64,000 nucleotides of DNA from Aquiflexum lacus (GTDB taxonomy: Bacteria > Bacteroidota > Bacteroidia > Cytophagales > Cyclobacteriaceae), in the NCBI RefSeq assembly GCF_015476655.1, contig NZ_JABFHF010000030.1, forward strand, positions 1-64,000, written 5' to 3'. Shown piece after piece: positions 28,086 to 36,969 of the stretch. A program made the position numbers and the translations under genes. The stretch's first letter is position 1, and each line of letters begins with the position of its first letter. Under the pieces are notes generated by a model. It had not been told where the DNA came from and ran no database searches. It saw only the letters and a list, made by a program, of their open reading frames with translations.

Positions 28086-28207
28086 CCTCGGCAAGCTCGG
28101 GGAACGGAGAATCTGGTTAATAAAGGTGGGGGTGGGAAAAGCGGCGGCGCCGCTTTTCCCACCCCCACCTCCCAACTAGACAACCCCGGTGGCCGAGCTT
28201 GCCGAGG
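28086..28207. repeat. nested inverted repeat with a perfect 22-bp palindromic core
   Basis: The inner hairpin is at 28124-28170: perfect 22-bp GC-rich arms around a GGC loop. An outer pair flanks it: CCTCGGCAAGCTCGG at 28086-28100 and its exact reverse complement at 28193-28207. The whole could fold as a cruciform or a stem with an inner hairpin. There is no T tract on either side, so it is not a standard terminator. Confidence 0.9.
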
Positions 28208-28374
28208 CCAGAATGATATATCCTAAATGTCATTCCCTATTTTGAACATTTACAAAATGTTGGAGACTCGTAGTGTCAAGAATAAGTTCCTCCATTTATA
28301 AAATCCTTTTTTTGAATCCCTAAAAAGTTTCCTAAATTTCAAACTATTAATTAACCGAGTAAATATTCATTGTT

Positions 28375-29586
28375 TTGAAAAGAAGAGATTTTGTTAGAAT
28401 TGGCGCCTTGCTATCAGCAGGAGCTGCCGCGCCTGTTCCTTTTGTATCAGGTTTGACCAATTCAATAAAAGATAAAGCCTATAATATTGGGATTTTGGGA
28501 TATGGAGACCGTGGTTCAGGCCTGCATCGAGTGCTCAATTCCATGCCCGACCAATTTCAGGTGAAGGCCATTTGTGATAACCTTTCCTTCCGCTTGGACA
28601 AAGCCAAGGAAAAATTCCCGACTGGAATTAAATTTCACTCGGATTACAGGAGTCTGGTAGATCAAAAGGATTTGGATGTGATTTTAATTGCCACACCACT
28701 TTATCTTCATTTTGATCATGCCAAAGCAGTTTTGGATTCGGGAAAAAATCTTTTCTTGGAGAAAACCATGACCTTCAATATCGATCAGGTCATACAATTG
28801 AATCAATTGGCAAAAACATATCCCAAACAAACCATTCAGGTCGGTCATCAGTACAGGTACTCCCCGCTTTATTTCAAGGTAAAGGAAATGATAGAAAAGG
28901 GTTGGTTGGGGAAAGTAACTCAAATCGAAGCGAGGTGGGACAGAAACCACAATTGGAGAAGACCTGTACCTTCCTCTGACCTTGAAAGACAAATCAATTG
29001 GAGAATGTATAAGGAATATTCCGGCGGTTTGGTGGCTGAACTCCTATCCCATCAAATTGATTTTATCAATTGGGCTTTTGATACTACCCCGACCGAAATC
29101 ATGGGTACCGGGGGAATCGATTTTTACAAAGATGGAAGGGAAACATTTGACAATGTGCAAGTAACCATCCGCTATGGAAATGCTGACATGGTCGGAAATT
29201 TTGGCGCTACTTGCGCCAACCAACATGAAGGATATTCCTTCAAAATAAAAGGCAGCAAAGGAATGGTATCGCTCTTGACGAATGAAGGATTTTTCTATCC
29301 CGAGCCAGAAAATAAATCCGTAACGGAGTATGTGGATGGTGTGTCCGGTGCCACCAAACTCAGTTGGTCGGATGATAAAAAAGGTGTTAAAATACTCGAT
29401 AATCCAACAAAGGATGGAAGTTATTATGCTTTGGATGATTTTTACAAATGCCTGAATACTAAGGAACTCCCAAGTTGCAATGTCATCAACGCCGGAAAAA
29501 CAGCCATCTCCGTCGCTCTCGCCAACAAGTCTCTATATGAAGGCACAAGAGAGAAGTGGGAGGCTCAGTATGATTTGAAAGGATAG
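28375..29586 (+). CDS. Tat-exported Gfo/Idh/MocA-family oxidoreductase
   Basis: A 403-residue NAD(P)-dependent oxidoreductase. It begins with a twin-arginine signal (KRRDFVRIGALLSAG) from a TTG start. The Rossmann domain is at about residues 35-155 (GILGYGDRGSG); FLEKTMTFN replaces the usual EKP motif, and HQYRYSPLY follows. Tat export with bound cofactor is usual for this family in Bacteroidota. These enzymes often act on sugars or inositols, but the substrate is unknown. It stands alone between repeat regions. Confidence 0.87.
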   Translation: MKRRDFVRIGALLSAGAAAPVPFVSGLTNSIKDKAYNIGILGYGDRGSGLHRVLNSMPDQFQVKAICDNLSFRLDKAKEKFPTGIKFHSDYRSLVDQKDLDVILIATPLYLHFDHAKAVLDSGKNLFLEKTMTFNIDQVIQLNQLAKTYPKQTIQVGHQYRYSPLYFKVKEMIEKGWLGKVTQIEARWDRNHNWRRPVPSSDLERQINWRMYKEYSGGLVAELLSHQIDFINWAFDTTPTEIMGTGGIDFYKDGRETFDNVQVTIRYGNADMVGNFGATCANQHEGYSFKIKGSKGMVSLLTNEGFFYPEPENKSVTEYVDGVSGATKLSWSDDKKGVKILDNPTKDGSYYALDDFYKCLNTKELPSCNVINAGKTAISVALANKSLYEGTREKWEAQYDLKG

Positions 29587-29590
29587 TTTT

Positions 29591-29716
29591 CAGTGTCCAG
29601 TTGGCAGTGTCCAGTGGGCAGTTTGCAGTTTTCAGTTTACAGTGGGCAGTTTGCAGTGGGCAGTGTTCAGTGGGCAGTGTCAAGTGTTCAGTGGGAAGTT
29701 TACAGTTCGCAGTGGG
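29591..29716 (+). repeat. CAGTNNN heptad array, 18 units in phase
   Basis: Eighteen consecutive 7-bp units with an invariant AGT; 16 of 18 are CAGT and two are AAGT. The three variable bases are mostly GGG, GTC, TTG or TTA classes. The phase never slips over 126 bp. It begins 4 bp after the oxidoreductase stop. Confidence 0.93.
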
Positions 29717-29728
29717 ACTATCAATGAG

Positions 29729-29996
29729 ACTGTAAACTAGGACCGTAAACTGAAAACCGTGACTGATACTACCTTCTGAGACTAGCTGCTGAGACTAGCT
29801 ACTAATACTGTTTACTTCACTAAGACTTCAAACTGCTTACTGGTACTGTTTACTGTCTACTGAGACTGCCTACTGAGACTGCTTACTGCAAACTGGTACT
29901 GCTTACTGCCAACTGAGACTGCCTACTGCCATCTGAGACTGCATACTGAAAACCGCGACTGCATACTGTAAACAGAGACTACAAACTCCAACCAAC
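29729..29996 (+). repeat. ACTG array with alternating 3- and 2-base spacers
   Basis: About 40 ACTG-like tetramers (variants ACTA, ACCG, ACTT) are separated alternately by 3 and 2 bases, giving a 13-bp or 20-bp higher period. ACTG is the complement of CAGT, so this array faces the heptad array as a loose inverted partner, with different spacing. Confidence 0.85.
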
Positions 29997-30048
29997 CCAA
30001 TTCCCAAAAAATACCCCCCCCAACCACCCTCCTCCAAAAATCATTTCT

Positions 30049-30056
30049 TACTTTTG
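30049..30056 (+). promoter_or_regulatory. candidate -7 box of mpl
   Basis: TACTTTTG matches TAnnTTTG, 17 bp before the mpl ATG. No good -33 element is visible in the C-rich stretch upstream. Confidence 0.4.
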
Positions 30057-30073
30057 GGCTTTGCTGATTTTAT

Positions 30074-31447
30074 ATGACCAAGAAATATCATTTTATTGCT
30101 ATAGGTGGAGCCGTGATGCACAACCTGGCCCTTTCCATGGTAGCCAAAGGCTATCAGGTGACTGGTTCTGATGATGAAATTTATGAACCTTCCAGAACCC
30201 GTTTGGAAAAAGCCGGCATCCTACCTAAAGAAAAGGGTTGGTTCCCTGAAAAAGTCCATGCAGGCCTCGATGGCATTATCTTGGGCATGCATGCCCGAAT
30301 CGAAAATCCCGAACTCCAAAAGGCCAAAGACCTGAACATCCCCATCTTCTCTTTTCCGGAATTTATCTATGAACAGAGCAGGGACAAGAAAAGAGTTGTC
30401 ATCTCAGGTTCTCATGGTAAAACCAGTATCACCTCCATGATTCTCCATGTGCTGAAGTTCCACCAAAAAGAATTTGATTACCTGGTAGGCGCACAGATTG
30501 AAGGTTTTGACCTGATGGTCAAATTATCCAATGCTCCGGTCATTATCATAGAAGGCGATGAATACCTGACTTCACCTTTGGATAGAAGACCTAAGTTTTT
30601 CCATTATCACCACGATATTCTCCTCATGAGCGGAATAGCATGGGATCATTTCAATGTTTTTCCAACCTTTGATTTTTATAGGGAACAATTTGAAAAACTG
30701 GTGGATATGACTCCGCAGCAAGGCTACTTTATCTATTGTTCTGAGGATCCGATTGTCGACGAACTGGGACATAAGTCCAAAGGAAAAATAGACAACCTCA
30801 TTGCATACAAAGCCCATCCTTATAAAGTAAAAGACGGAATTACTTACCTGCTGACTGATTCCGGCGAAATCGCTATCAATGTCTTTGGTGAACATAACCT
30901 TCAAAACCTGCAAGGGGCATTGGAAGTATGCCTGAGTCTTGGATTGACGAAGGAGCAGTTTTATGTGGCCGTTCAGGAATTCAAAGGAGCTGCCAAAAGA
31001 CAGGAAGTATTGGCGAAATCAGATCATTCTATATTGTATAGAGATTTTGCCCATGCTCCTTCCAAATTGAAAGCCACAGTGAATGCTGTTAAAAATCAAT
31101 TCCCGGAAAGAAAATTAATTGCTGTGCAGGAATTACATACTTACAGTTCTTTAAACAAAGACTTTGTCAATAATTACGCCCATACCTTTGATGAGGCGGA
31201 TGTGGCAGTTATTTATTTAAACCCAAAAGCCGTATCTTTAAAAAAGTTAGAGTTAATGGATGAGGAAACCCTCAAGGGTGCCTTCAAAAGAAAGGACCTA
31301 AAGCTTTTCACAGGTATTGACGAACTCAAAGCTTTTCTTGAATCACAAGATTATCTGAATACCAATCTACTGTTGATGAGTTCGGGCAATTACGATGATA
31401 TGGACCTGTCTCAACTAAAAAACACAATAAATCAAAGCCAAAAATGA
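30074..31447 (+). CDS. mpl: UDP-N-acetylmuramate:L-alanyl-gamma-D-glutamyl-meso-diaminopimelate ligase
   Basis: Murein-recycling Mur ligase that attaches the salvaged tripeptide to UDP-MurNAc. 457 residues. The N-terminal domain starts FIAIGGAVMHNLAL, the ATP loop SGSHGKTSITSMI is at about 111-123, and EGDEYLTSPLDRRPKF is typical of Mpl rather than MurC. HAPSKLKATVNAVK opens the C-terminal domain. It overlaps the exonuclease start by 4 bp, so the two are coupled. Confidence 0.92.
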   Translation: MTKKYHFIAIGGAVMHNLALSMVAKGYQVTGSDDEIYEPSRTRLEKAGILPKEKGWFPEKVHAGLDGIILGMHARIENPELQKAKDLNIPIFSFPEFIYEQSRDKKRVVISGSHGKTSITSMILHVLKFHQKEFDYLVGAQIEGFDLMVKLSNAPVIIIEGDEYLTSPLDRRPKFFHYHHDILLMSGIAWDHFNVFPTFDFYREQFEKLVDMTPQQGYFIYCSEDPIVDELGHKSKGKIDNLIAYKAHPYKVKDGITYLLTDSGEIAINVFGEHNLQNLQGALEVCLSLGLTKEQFYVAVQEFKGAAKRQEVLAKSDHSILYRDFAHAPSKLKATVNAVKNQFPERKLIAVQELHTYSSLNKDFVNNYAHTFDEADVAVIYLNPKAVSLKKLELMDEETLKGAFKRKDLKLFTGIDELKAFLESQDYLNTNLLLMSSGNYDDMDLSQLKNTINQSQK

Positions 31448-32253
31448 TGAATTTAAACTTAAGAAATCCCGTAGCATTTTTTGACCTTGAATCTACAGGT
31501 ATCAATATTTCCACAGACAGAATAGTCGAAATATCGATCTTGAAGGTTCACCCTGACGGGAAAGAAGAAATCAAGACCTCCTTGATCAATCCAACTATTC
31601 CCATTCCAAGGGAAACTTCATTGATCCATGGCATCTATGATGAAGATGTTAAGAACTCCCCTACTTTTAAAGAAATCTCCAAAGAATACCATCAATTTTT
31701 GGTTGGAGCGGATTTAGCAGGTTTCAATGTTCTCAAATTTGACATTCCCTTATTGGTAGAGGAGTTTTTGAGAGCAGGTATTGATTTCGATATCGAAAAA
31801 AGGAACCTCCTTGATTCCCAAAAAATCTTCCACATGATGGAGAAAAGGAATCTTGCTGCAGCTTATAAGTTCTACTGTGGCCAAACTTTGGAAAATGCCC
31901 ACAGTGCCGAAGCTGATACTGTTGCCTCTTATGAGGTATTCAAAGCACAAATTGCCAAATACAACGGTGAAGAAGCTGAAGACCTTTTGGGCAATAAATT
32001 GGGGATTTTTGAAAATGACATGAAAAAAATCCACAGCATCCTCAATGAAAAAATGGTGGATCTGGCAGGCAGGTTTATTTTCAATGAAGAAGGCGTGGAA
32101 TGTTTCAATTTCGGCAAACACAAAGGAAAACCCATAGAGCAGGTCCTAAAAGAAGAACCCTCCTACTATGATTGGATGATGAAAGGTGATTTTCCTTTGG
32201 ATACCAAAAGGAAATTTACCCAAGTTAAACTCAGGGCTTTTAATCAGCGGTAA
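31444..32253 (+). CDS. ExoX-like DEDDh 3'-5' exonuclease
   Basis: 269 residues. The exonuclease domain is at about 1-175 with acidic motifs FFDLESTGI, AGFNVLKFDIPLL and HSAEADTVASY. The C-terminal FNFGKHKGKPIEQVLKEEP is the small domain found at the end of ExoX-like nucleases. Likely role is DNA end trimming in repair or proofreading. Translationally coupled to mpl; a terminator follows. Confidence 0.88.
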   Translation: MMNLNLRNPVAFFDLESTGINISTDRIVEISILKVHPDGKEEIKTSLINPTIPIPRETSLIHGIYDEDVKNSPTFKEISKEYHQFLVGADLAGFNVLKFDIPLLVEEFLRAGIDFDIEKRNLLDSQKIFHMMEKRNLAAAYKFYCGQTLENAHSAEADTVASYEVFKAQIAKYNGEEAEDLLGNKLGIFENDMKKIHSILNEKMVDLAGRFIFNEEGVECFNFGKHKGKPIEQVLKEEPSYYDWMMKGDFPLDTKRKFTQVKLRAFNQR

Positions 32254-32276
32254 GGTTATTTGAAAATATAATATAG

Positions 32277-32307
32277 ACAGCTTCCAGAAATGGTAGCTGT
32301 TTTTTTT
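32277..32307 (+). terminator. rho-independent terminator after the ExoX-like gene
   Basis: Stem ACAGCT/AGCTGT extended by CC/GG past one mismatch, loop AGAAAT, then a run of T. Confidence 0.75.
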
Positions 32308-32432
32308 ACGATATATATCTTTGCCATATGCTGATTATGGAAACCTGAGATGAACAGTCTAGTCTAATTTTTTTAAGCCGTTTGATCAATGCAAATTTTC
32401 TGGCATTATGCAAAACAGGTTTAGCTCTAATT

Positions 32433-32903
32433 TTATTCAGATAGCGTTATTGGCTCAAATGTCCAGTCTTTTTGTGTTTTGTATTTTTTATTAAAATTTG
32501 GTGATTTTATTCCGGCATAAATCATTCCTGCTGCGGGTATAACCAAAAGAAAGGCTGAAGGTTGAATCAAAACACCAATTAATACCCCAAAGCCGGCAGT
32601 AAGCGTGCCTCCATAGACAAGCAAGCCTGTAGTCAAGCTAGAAGTTACAAGCCTGTTGCGCTTCAAAGATACTATATTGGCAATTTCGAGTTTTTCATTA
32701 TCTATTGTAATCGTATTATCCGCTACGCTAAACCGACCAGATAACTTTTTACCGTCAGTTGTTTCAACTATTATTCTCTTATTTTCTTTAATTAGGATTT
32801 CCTTTTGGGTAGATCGATTTGTAATTCTAATTGCTTGTTGATCTTGCGCACATAAAATATTGGCAAAAAATAAGCATAGCATTAAAACTGTTAATTTTTT
32901 CAT
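32433..32903 (-). CDS. secreted/membrane protein of unknown function
   Basis: About 156 residues from MKKLTVLMLCLFFANILCAQ, a good signal peptide (an earlier start adds five residues). The mature N-half is beta-rich and basic (IVETTDGKKLSGRFSVADN), reminiscent of an SH3-like fold. The C-half has two hydrophobic helices (about 95-135). No family recognised. It is convergent with the ExoX-like gene. Confidence 0.7.
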   Translation of the reverse strand: MKKLTVLMLCLFFANILCAQDQQAIRITNRSTQKEILIKENKRIIVETTDGKKLSGRFSVADNTITIDNEKLEIANIVSLKRNRLVTSSLTTGLLVYGGTLTAGFGVLIGVLIQPSAFLLVIPAAGMIYAGIKSPNFNKKYKTQKDWTFEPITLSE

Positions 32904-33226
32904 AGTCTTGATTTTCATAATTGAAAACCAAGGTAATCGTGTAATATAAAGCGCAGGTACTATTTACATTATTTTTATGTTAACGTTTACAATCATTTCT
33001 TCTGATCAAATAAGTTGGCCTGTCCTAGGAATGAAATACCTGTTCCAACGAATGACGGCATCCCAAAAGCACTTGAAAAAATTCACAGATTTGGCACCCA
33101 TAATTATGCATTGAATTAAATTCTTCAATATTTAAACTATGTAAATTTATATTTGCTTTAATGGAAAAATAAAATTATATTGTTTTGTTTTTATATCATA
33201 TTTCCAAATAATATAACTAAAATTTT
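32904..33226. other. intergenic region between divergent secreted-protein genes
   Basis: 323 bp, AT-rich. It contains one candidate -7 box for the plus-strand gene (33148-33155). No repeats or hairpins of note. Confidence 0.5.
33148..33155 (+). promoter_or_regulatory. candidate -7 box of the 33.2-kb gene
   Basis: TATATTTG fits TAnnTTTG, 71 bp before the ATG. No convincing -33 element lies at the right distance. Confidence 0.35.
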
Positions 33227-34009
33227 ATGAAACAGATTTTGTTAACACTGATTGTATTAGTTATTGTAGGGGTGACTGTCAATGCACAGTCAACTGCTAC
33301 AACCGCACCTGAACCTGAAATTACGGTTTACATGTACCGCAAAGTGCCTGCCGACAAGCGGGATGAATTTATCAAGAGAGAGACTACGTATTGGGCCGAA
33401 ATGGTACGTAAAGAAATCCCGAAAGGTAATATCACATTCTGGGCACTTCTTGAAAAAGTGGGTGGTTATGATATGGAAAATTCTTCGAATTTTCTTTTCA
33501 TAAATAATTTTAAGGATATAGACGCTATAAATGAAATCTGGGGTAGTATCACGACAGCATTTCCGGATGTACCTATGGATAAAATGGAGACCAACTCTCT
33601 AAGCACAACCACCAGCGTGTTATTTCTTCGTAATGCCGGTTGGCAAGAGGCGACTGGTGTAGTGGCTGAAAAGGACTTCCAATTTATAAAAATGATCTAT
33701 CACAATTCTTCGAATCCCAATGCGTTTGTTGACTTGGAGAATAAACATTGGGCACCGTTCATTAAAACCGTCATGGACAAAAAGCAAACCAGTCAACGAG
33801 GATGGGGTAATGCTGTTTTGCTCGCACCTTATTCCAGTAAAATGAATTTTAATTCAGTTTCGTATGATATTTATACAACACTGCAAGAGGCACTGAATCC
33901 TACGTGGGATTCCGAAATCGTAGTTCCCGAAGGTATGTCTGAAATCAGTCAAATGGAAACCTCTCCAAGGGAACATGTAATATATCGGATCGTAAAGGCG
34001 CTTAATTAA
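33227..34009 (+). CDS. secreted protein of unknown function
   Basis: 260 residues with a signal peptide (MKQILLTLIVLVIVGVTVNA). The mature part has two similar halves: VYMYRKVPADKRDEFIKRET with WAEMV near the start, and FIKMIYHNSSNPNAFVDLEN with HWAPFIKTV in the middle. This looks like an internal duplication, possibly of a ferredoxin-like alpha/beta barrel. No catalytic signature is recognised. A terminator follows. Confidence 0.7.
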   Translation: MKQILLTLIVLVIVGVTVNAQSTATTAPEPEITVYMYRKVPADKRDEFIKRETTYWAEMVRKEIPKGNITFWALLEKVGGYDMENSSNFLFINNFKDIDAINEIWGSITTAFPDVPMDKMETNSLSTTTSVLFLRNAGWQEATGVVAEKDFQFIKMIYHNSSNPNAFVDLENKHWAPFIKTVMDKKQTSQRGWGNAVLLAPYSSKMNFNSVSYDIYTTLQEALNPTWDSEIVVPEGMSEISQMETSPREHVIYRIVKALN

Positions 34010-34065
34010 TTTATTAGCCCTGAGAGAAAGATTACATTTCCACTGAAGTAGTTTTTCTTAATTAA

Positions 34066-34098
34066 GAAAGTCCTTTTGTAAAGGGCTTTCTTTTTTTC
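34066..34098 (+). terminator. rho-independent terminator
   Basis: An 11-bp stem (GAAAGTCCTTT pairing with AAAGGGCTTTC, one G-T wobble), loop TGT, then seven T. It follows the secreted-protein gene. Confidence 0.8.
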
Positions 34099-34297
34099 AT
34101 GTATGTACCCAATGATGCCAGCAAAACAATAATTCAATATAATTCGGCTGAAAGCATGAAATGTTCAGTATATCCCTGCCATAACGGAAGGCGTACTGAT
34201 TGTAGTAGAGTATTGAATTACTGGCAAAGATGTGGATGACCTAAAAAAATCGGATTAGATTGGCAAATAACCCATTTCAAATCATTTATACAGCCGT

Positions 34298-35206
34298 TCA
34301 ATTTAAAGTCCTAAATTCTTTCGGACTCATCCCTGTTTTGGATTTGAACAATTTACTGAAATGGTTGGGATAATCGAAACCCAATCCATAAGCAATTTCG
34401 CTGATACTCTCGTTGGATTGCAGCAAGCGGTTTTTGGCCCTATTTATCAAAGCTAAATCAATATGCTCTTTGGTACTTTTGCCTGTTTCGGCTTTGAGTA
34501 AGTCACTCAAATAATAGGGCGAAAGGTTAAGTGCTTCACCACATTGCGTTACGCTTGGCTTTCCTTTTTCGGCAAGTTCGGCTTGCATATAGTTATTTAA
34601 AAAATTTTCAAATTGAATAAGTAGGCCCTTGTTCTGAGTTTTTCGGGTGATGAACTGCCGTTCGTAATACCGGAGACAATATTTGAGCAAGGATTCCAAA
34701 TTGATGGCGATTATTTCATCGGTGTGTTTGTCTATGCGTTGGTGATACTCGGCCTCAATTTTATGGATGATTTCGGTGAGTGATTTTTTCTCATCGTCTG
34801 ATAAATGCAAGGATTCCATTTCTTCATAGTCAAAAAACCGGTACTGCCGAATACTGTCTTGCAGGCCGACACGCTGAATAAAATCGGAATGCACTATGAT
34901 AGTCCATTCATCTTGGGTTTTTGAAAAATCAGAAGAACTTGAGGCAATCACCTGATTGGGCGCAATAAAAACCATAGACCCTTCCTGAAAGTCGTAGGTA
35001 TTTCTGCCATATTTCAAAGTGGCTTCCTGATTGCCTTTGAGGGAGATAATGTACATATCCAAGCTAAAACGCTGATTGCTGAAAACACTGTCAATACGCA
35101 TATCCGAATGTCTTACCACCGAAACCAAAGGGTGTTTGGGTTTTGATAAGCCAAATATATTATGCAGTTCTGAGATGGTTTTAATGTGGCTGACGGGGTT
35201 TTCCAT
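34298..35206 (-). CDS. AraC-family transcriptional regulator
   Basis: About 302 residues. The N-terminal cupin-like sensor domain (about 20-150) carries LKYGRNTYDFQEGSMVFIAP. The C-terminal double HTH is at about 200-302, ending LGFDYPNHFSKLFKSKTGMSPKEFR, the classic AraC signature. The ATG at 35206 is preferred over a TTG two codons earlier. It starts 9 bp after the stop of the membrane-protein gene and is probably co-transcribed. Target genes are not evident; it may control the neighbouring NmrA-like or membrane genes. Confidence 0.92.
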   Translation of the reverse strand: MENPVSHIKTISELHNIFGLSKPKHPLVSVVRHSDMRIDSVFSNQRFSLDMYIISLKGNQEATLKYGRNTYDFQEGSMVFIAPNQVIASSSSDFSKTQDEWTIIVHSDFIQRVGLQDSIRQYRFFDYEEMESLHLSDDEKKSLTEIIHKIEAEYHQRIDKHTDEIIAINLESLLKYCLRYYERQFITRKTQNKGLLIQFENFLNNYMQAELAEKGKPSVTQCGEALNLSPYYLSDLLKAETGKSTKEHIDLALINRAKNRLLQSNESISEIAYGLGFDYPNHFSKLFKSKTGMSPKEFRTLN

Positions 35207-35214
35207 ATTCAATA

Positions 35215-35706
35215 TTACGATAATTGCTGCAAGGCAGTTAAATAGGTTTTTAATCTGTAATGTAAAAAGGAATCGAAAATAAATGCTATTCCAAAGAAGA
35301 CCACAAATCCCAAACCCATTCCTTTAAAAAACTCACTTTTCAATATAAAAAATAAAACAAGGGAAACCACAAACAGCCCGGCCCAAACAATTCTTATGAT
35401 GCTGAATATTTTATCATCTTTTTTGGATTTCTCCAGTTCCATATTCACTGCATTTACTGGATTTAATTGTATTTCCTGACCGACCTTTTCAATATGTTTG
35501 GGTCGCATGACCATTTGGAAACCACTATAACCTAATAAGACGAGTTGTAAAATTACCATTGGCAAAATCATTCCCTTATAAAACGATTGTTCAAAATCGG
35601 CAAAATATAGGAAAGCCAAGGCGATCAAAATGCCTGCGGCAAAGCCGATTCTACCTTGTAAAACCTCGCCTTTGACCCATTGGATGCTGTGATTTATTAA
35701 TTCCAT
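35215..35706 (-). CDS. four-helix integral membrane protein of unknown function
   Basis: 163 residues with four hydrophobic segments (about 17-35, 45-65, 105-125 and 130-148). A charged loop, KSKKDD, lies in the middle. It is the first gene of a two-gene unit with the AraC regulator, so it may be its target or sensor partner. No family recognised with confidence. Confidence 0.7.
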   Translation of the reverse strand: MELINHSIQWVKGEVLQGRIGFAAGILIALAFLYFADFEQSFYKGMILPMVILQLVLLGYSGFQMVMRPKHIEKVGQEIQLNPVNAVNMELEKSKKDDKIFSIIRIVWAGLFVVSLVLFFILKSEFFKGMGLGFVVFFGIAFIFDSFLHYRLKTYLTALQQLS

Positions 35707-36038
35707 TTTTGTAGTTTTAAATTGTGAAAAGAATTGAAATTCTCTCCCTTAGAAATGGGTTATTTATCATTTACTTCTAAGAAAGGTTTTTAAATCATGG
35801 TTGTATAATTTGATTTGTAAAAATCATACAACAAATATGGTTGGATCCAAAAATGTAAATGGATACAAATTGCAGGAGAATGGATAGAATTTAGGGATTT
35901 GTTTTTCGTCTTCGGACCAATGGGTGGCACAGCTGCCATTCATGGGGTAAATCTCTTTATTTGATTAAATAGGATCCGCTTTTTTAAAAAATTTAATATT
36001 GGGTAGGAGGTGATTTACGGGATAGGAATGCACTATCC
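35707..36038. other. intergenic region with spaced TGGAT repeats
   Basis: 332 bp. Three TGGAT elements at 35842, 35860 and 35881 are spaced by 18 and 21 bp, upstream of the membrane/AraC unit. They could be an AraC operator. Otherwise nothing recognisable. Confidence 0.35.
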
Positions 36039-36920
36039 CTATTGCTGGCTTGCCGTTATTTTTTCTTTTTCTCTTGCAATAAATTCCCGTATTGAAGTTG
36101 GTTTCTTACCTGTGAGCTTTTGATAGTGATCTGAAATATCCGGTTCTTTTTGAAATCGCGGCAAAAAATGAAGGGTTGTCATCACCACCGCAAATCCGCT
36201 TGCCATTCCTTCTTTTCTCTTTTTGAAATAAAAACTGATCGGGTTGATGCTTTGAAAGCTTATGGTTTCTCCGGTTATTTCGCTCATCAACTTTACTACT
36301 TCAGCGAAATTCTTGTTTTCTGTTCCTGTTATTTCGAAAGACCTGTTTTGATATTTGGCAAAGTTAAAGATGAGGTAGGCTGTTGCTTCTCCAATATTTT
36401 TGACATCAATCCAATTAAATTTCGCTTTACCTGAAGGTAGGGTAATCCTTTTATCTTTTACAATTTCAGGAAGCAAGGTTGTCGTTAGGTTTTGCATAAA
36501 ATAACTTGACCTAACAAAAATGTAGTTGAATTCAAGTTCCTGGATCAGGTTTTCAATTTTGTTATGCGGAATTACCTTGCTTTTCTCGGCCCCTTGGACT
36601 GAAAGAAATACCACGTTCCTGATGCAATTCGCCTTTGCTGCAACCAAAAGGGGACGGAAGAATTTGTCAACTTCTGAAATTTGTGGCGGTCTAAGCAAAA
36701 ATAGCACATCAACCAGGTGAAAAGCAGCCGAAAGAGTTTCCGGATTCTCAAAATCAAACTGTCTAAATTGAAGGTTTACCGTGTCTGTGAATATCTGCTT
36801 GGCATCAGCAACGTGGCGTACAGCCGCAATAATCTCACAGTCCGAATTCAAGGCATTCAAATAATGGACGACTTCAAGTCCAATATTTCCTGTTGCTCCG
36901 GTTACAAGAATTTGTTTCAT
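36039..36920 (-). CDS. NmrA-like NAD(P)-binding protein
   Basis: 293 residues of the atypical short-chain dehydrogenase/NmrA type. The N-terminal nucleotide loop is VTGATGNIGLEVVHYL, and FRQFDFENPETLSAAFHLVDVLFLL is typical. The canonical YxxxK active site is absent, as in NmrA/QOR2-like proteins that act as redox sensors or quinone reductases. The C-terminus contains an EFIAREKEK tail. It is the last of a run of minus-strand genes. Confidence 0.85.
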   Translation of the reverse strand: MKQILVTGATGNIGLEVVHYLNALNSDCEIIAAVRHVADAKQIFTDTVNLQFRQFDFENPETLSAAFHLVDVLFLLRPPQISEVDKFFRPLLVAAKANCIRNVVFLSVQGAEKSKVIPHNKIENLIQELEFNYIFVRSSYFMQNLTTTLLPEIVKDKRITLPSGKAKFNWIDVKNIGEATAYLIFNFAKYQNRSFEITGTENKNFAEVVKLMSEITGETISFQSINPISFYFKKRKEGMASGFAVVMTTLHFLPRFQKEPDISDHYQKLTGKKPTSIREFIAREKEKITASQQ

Positions 36921-36969
36921 TATCTTTTATTTCACCCTCACTATTGAAAAACGCAATTTAGGATCTTTA

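Larger units (their letters stand above)
27393..28374. other. repeat-rich intergenic region
   Basis: Nearly 1 kb without a gene. In order it contains a small hairpin (CCCTGA/TCAGGG, 27528-27544), three full copies and one partial copy of a ~150-bp tandem repeat, and a nested palindrome. An AT-rich leader before the oxidoreductase gene follows. Short reading frames inside the repeat are not conserved and are not annotated. Confidence 0.8.
29587..30073. other. repeat-filled intergenic region before mpl
   Basis: The 487-bp gap is almost wholly occupied by short phased repeats (see the two repeat entries), then a C-rich stretch and a candidate -7 box. No coding potential. Confidence 0.8.

Noticed and set aside
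29591-29996. CRISPR or coding repeat
   Set aside because: Units are 6-7 bp, far too short for CRISPR, and stops occur in all frames.
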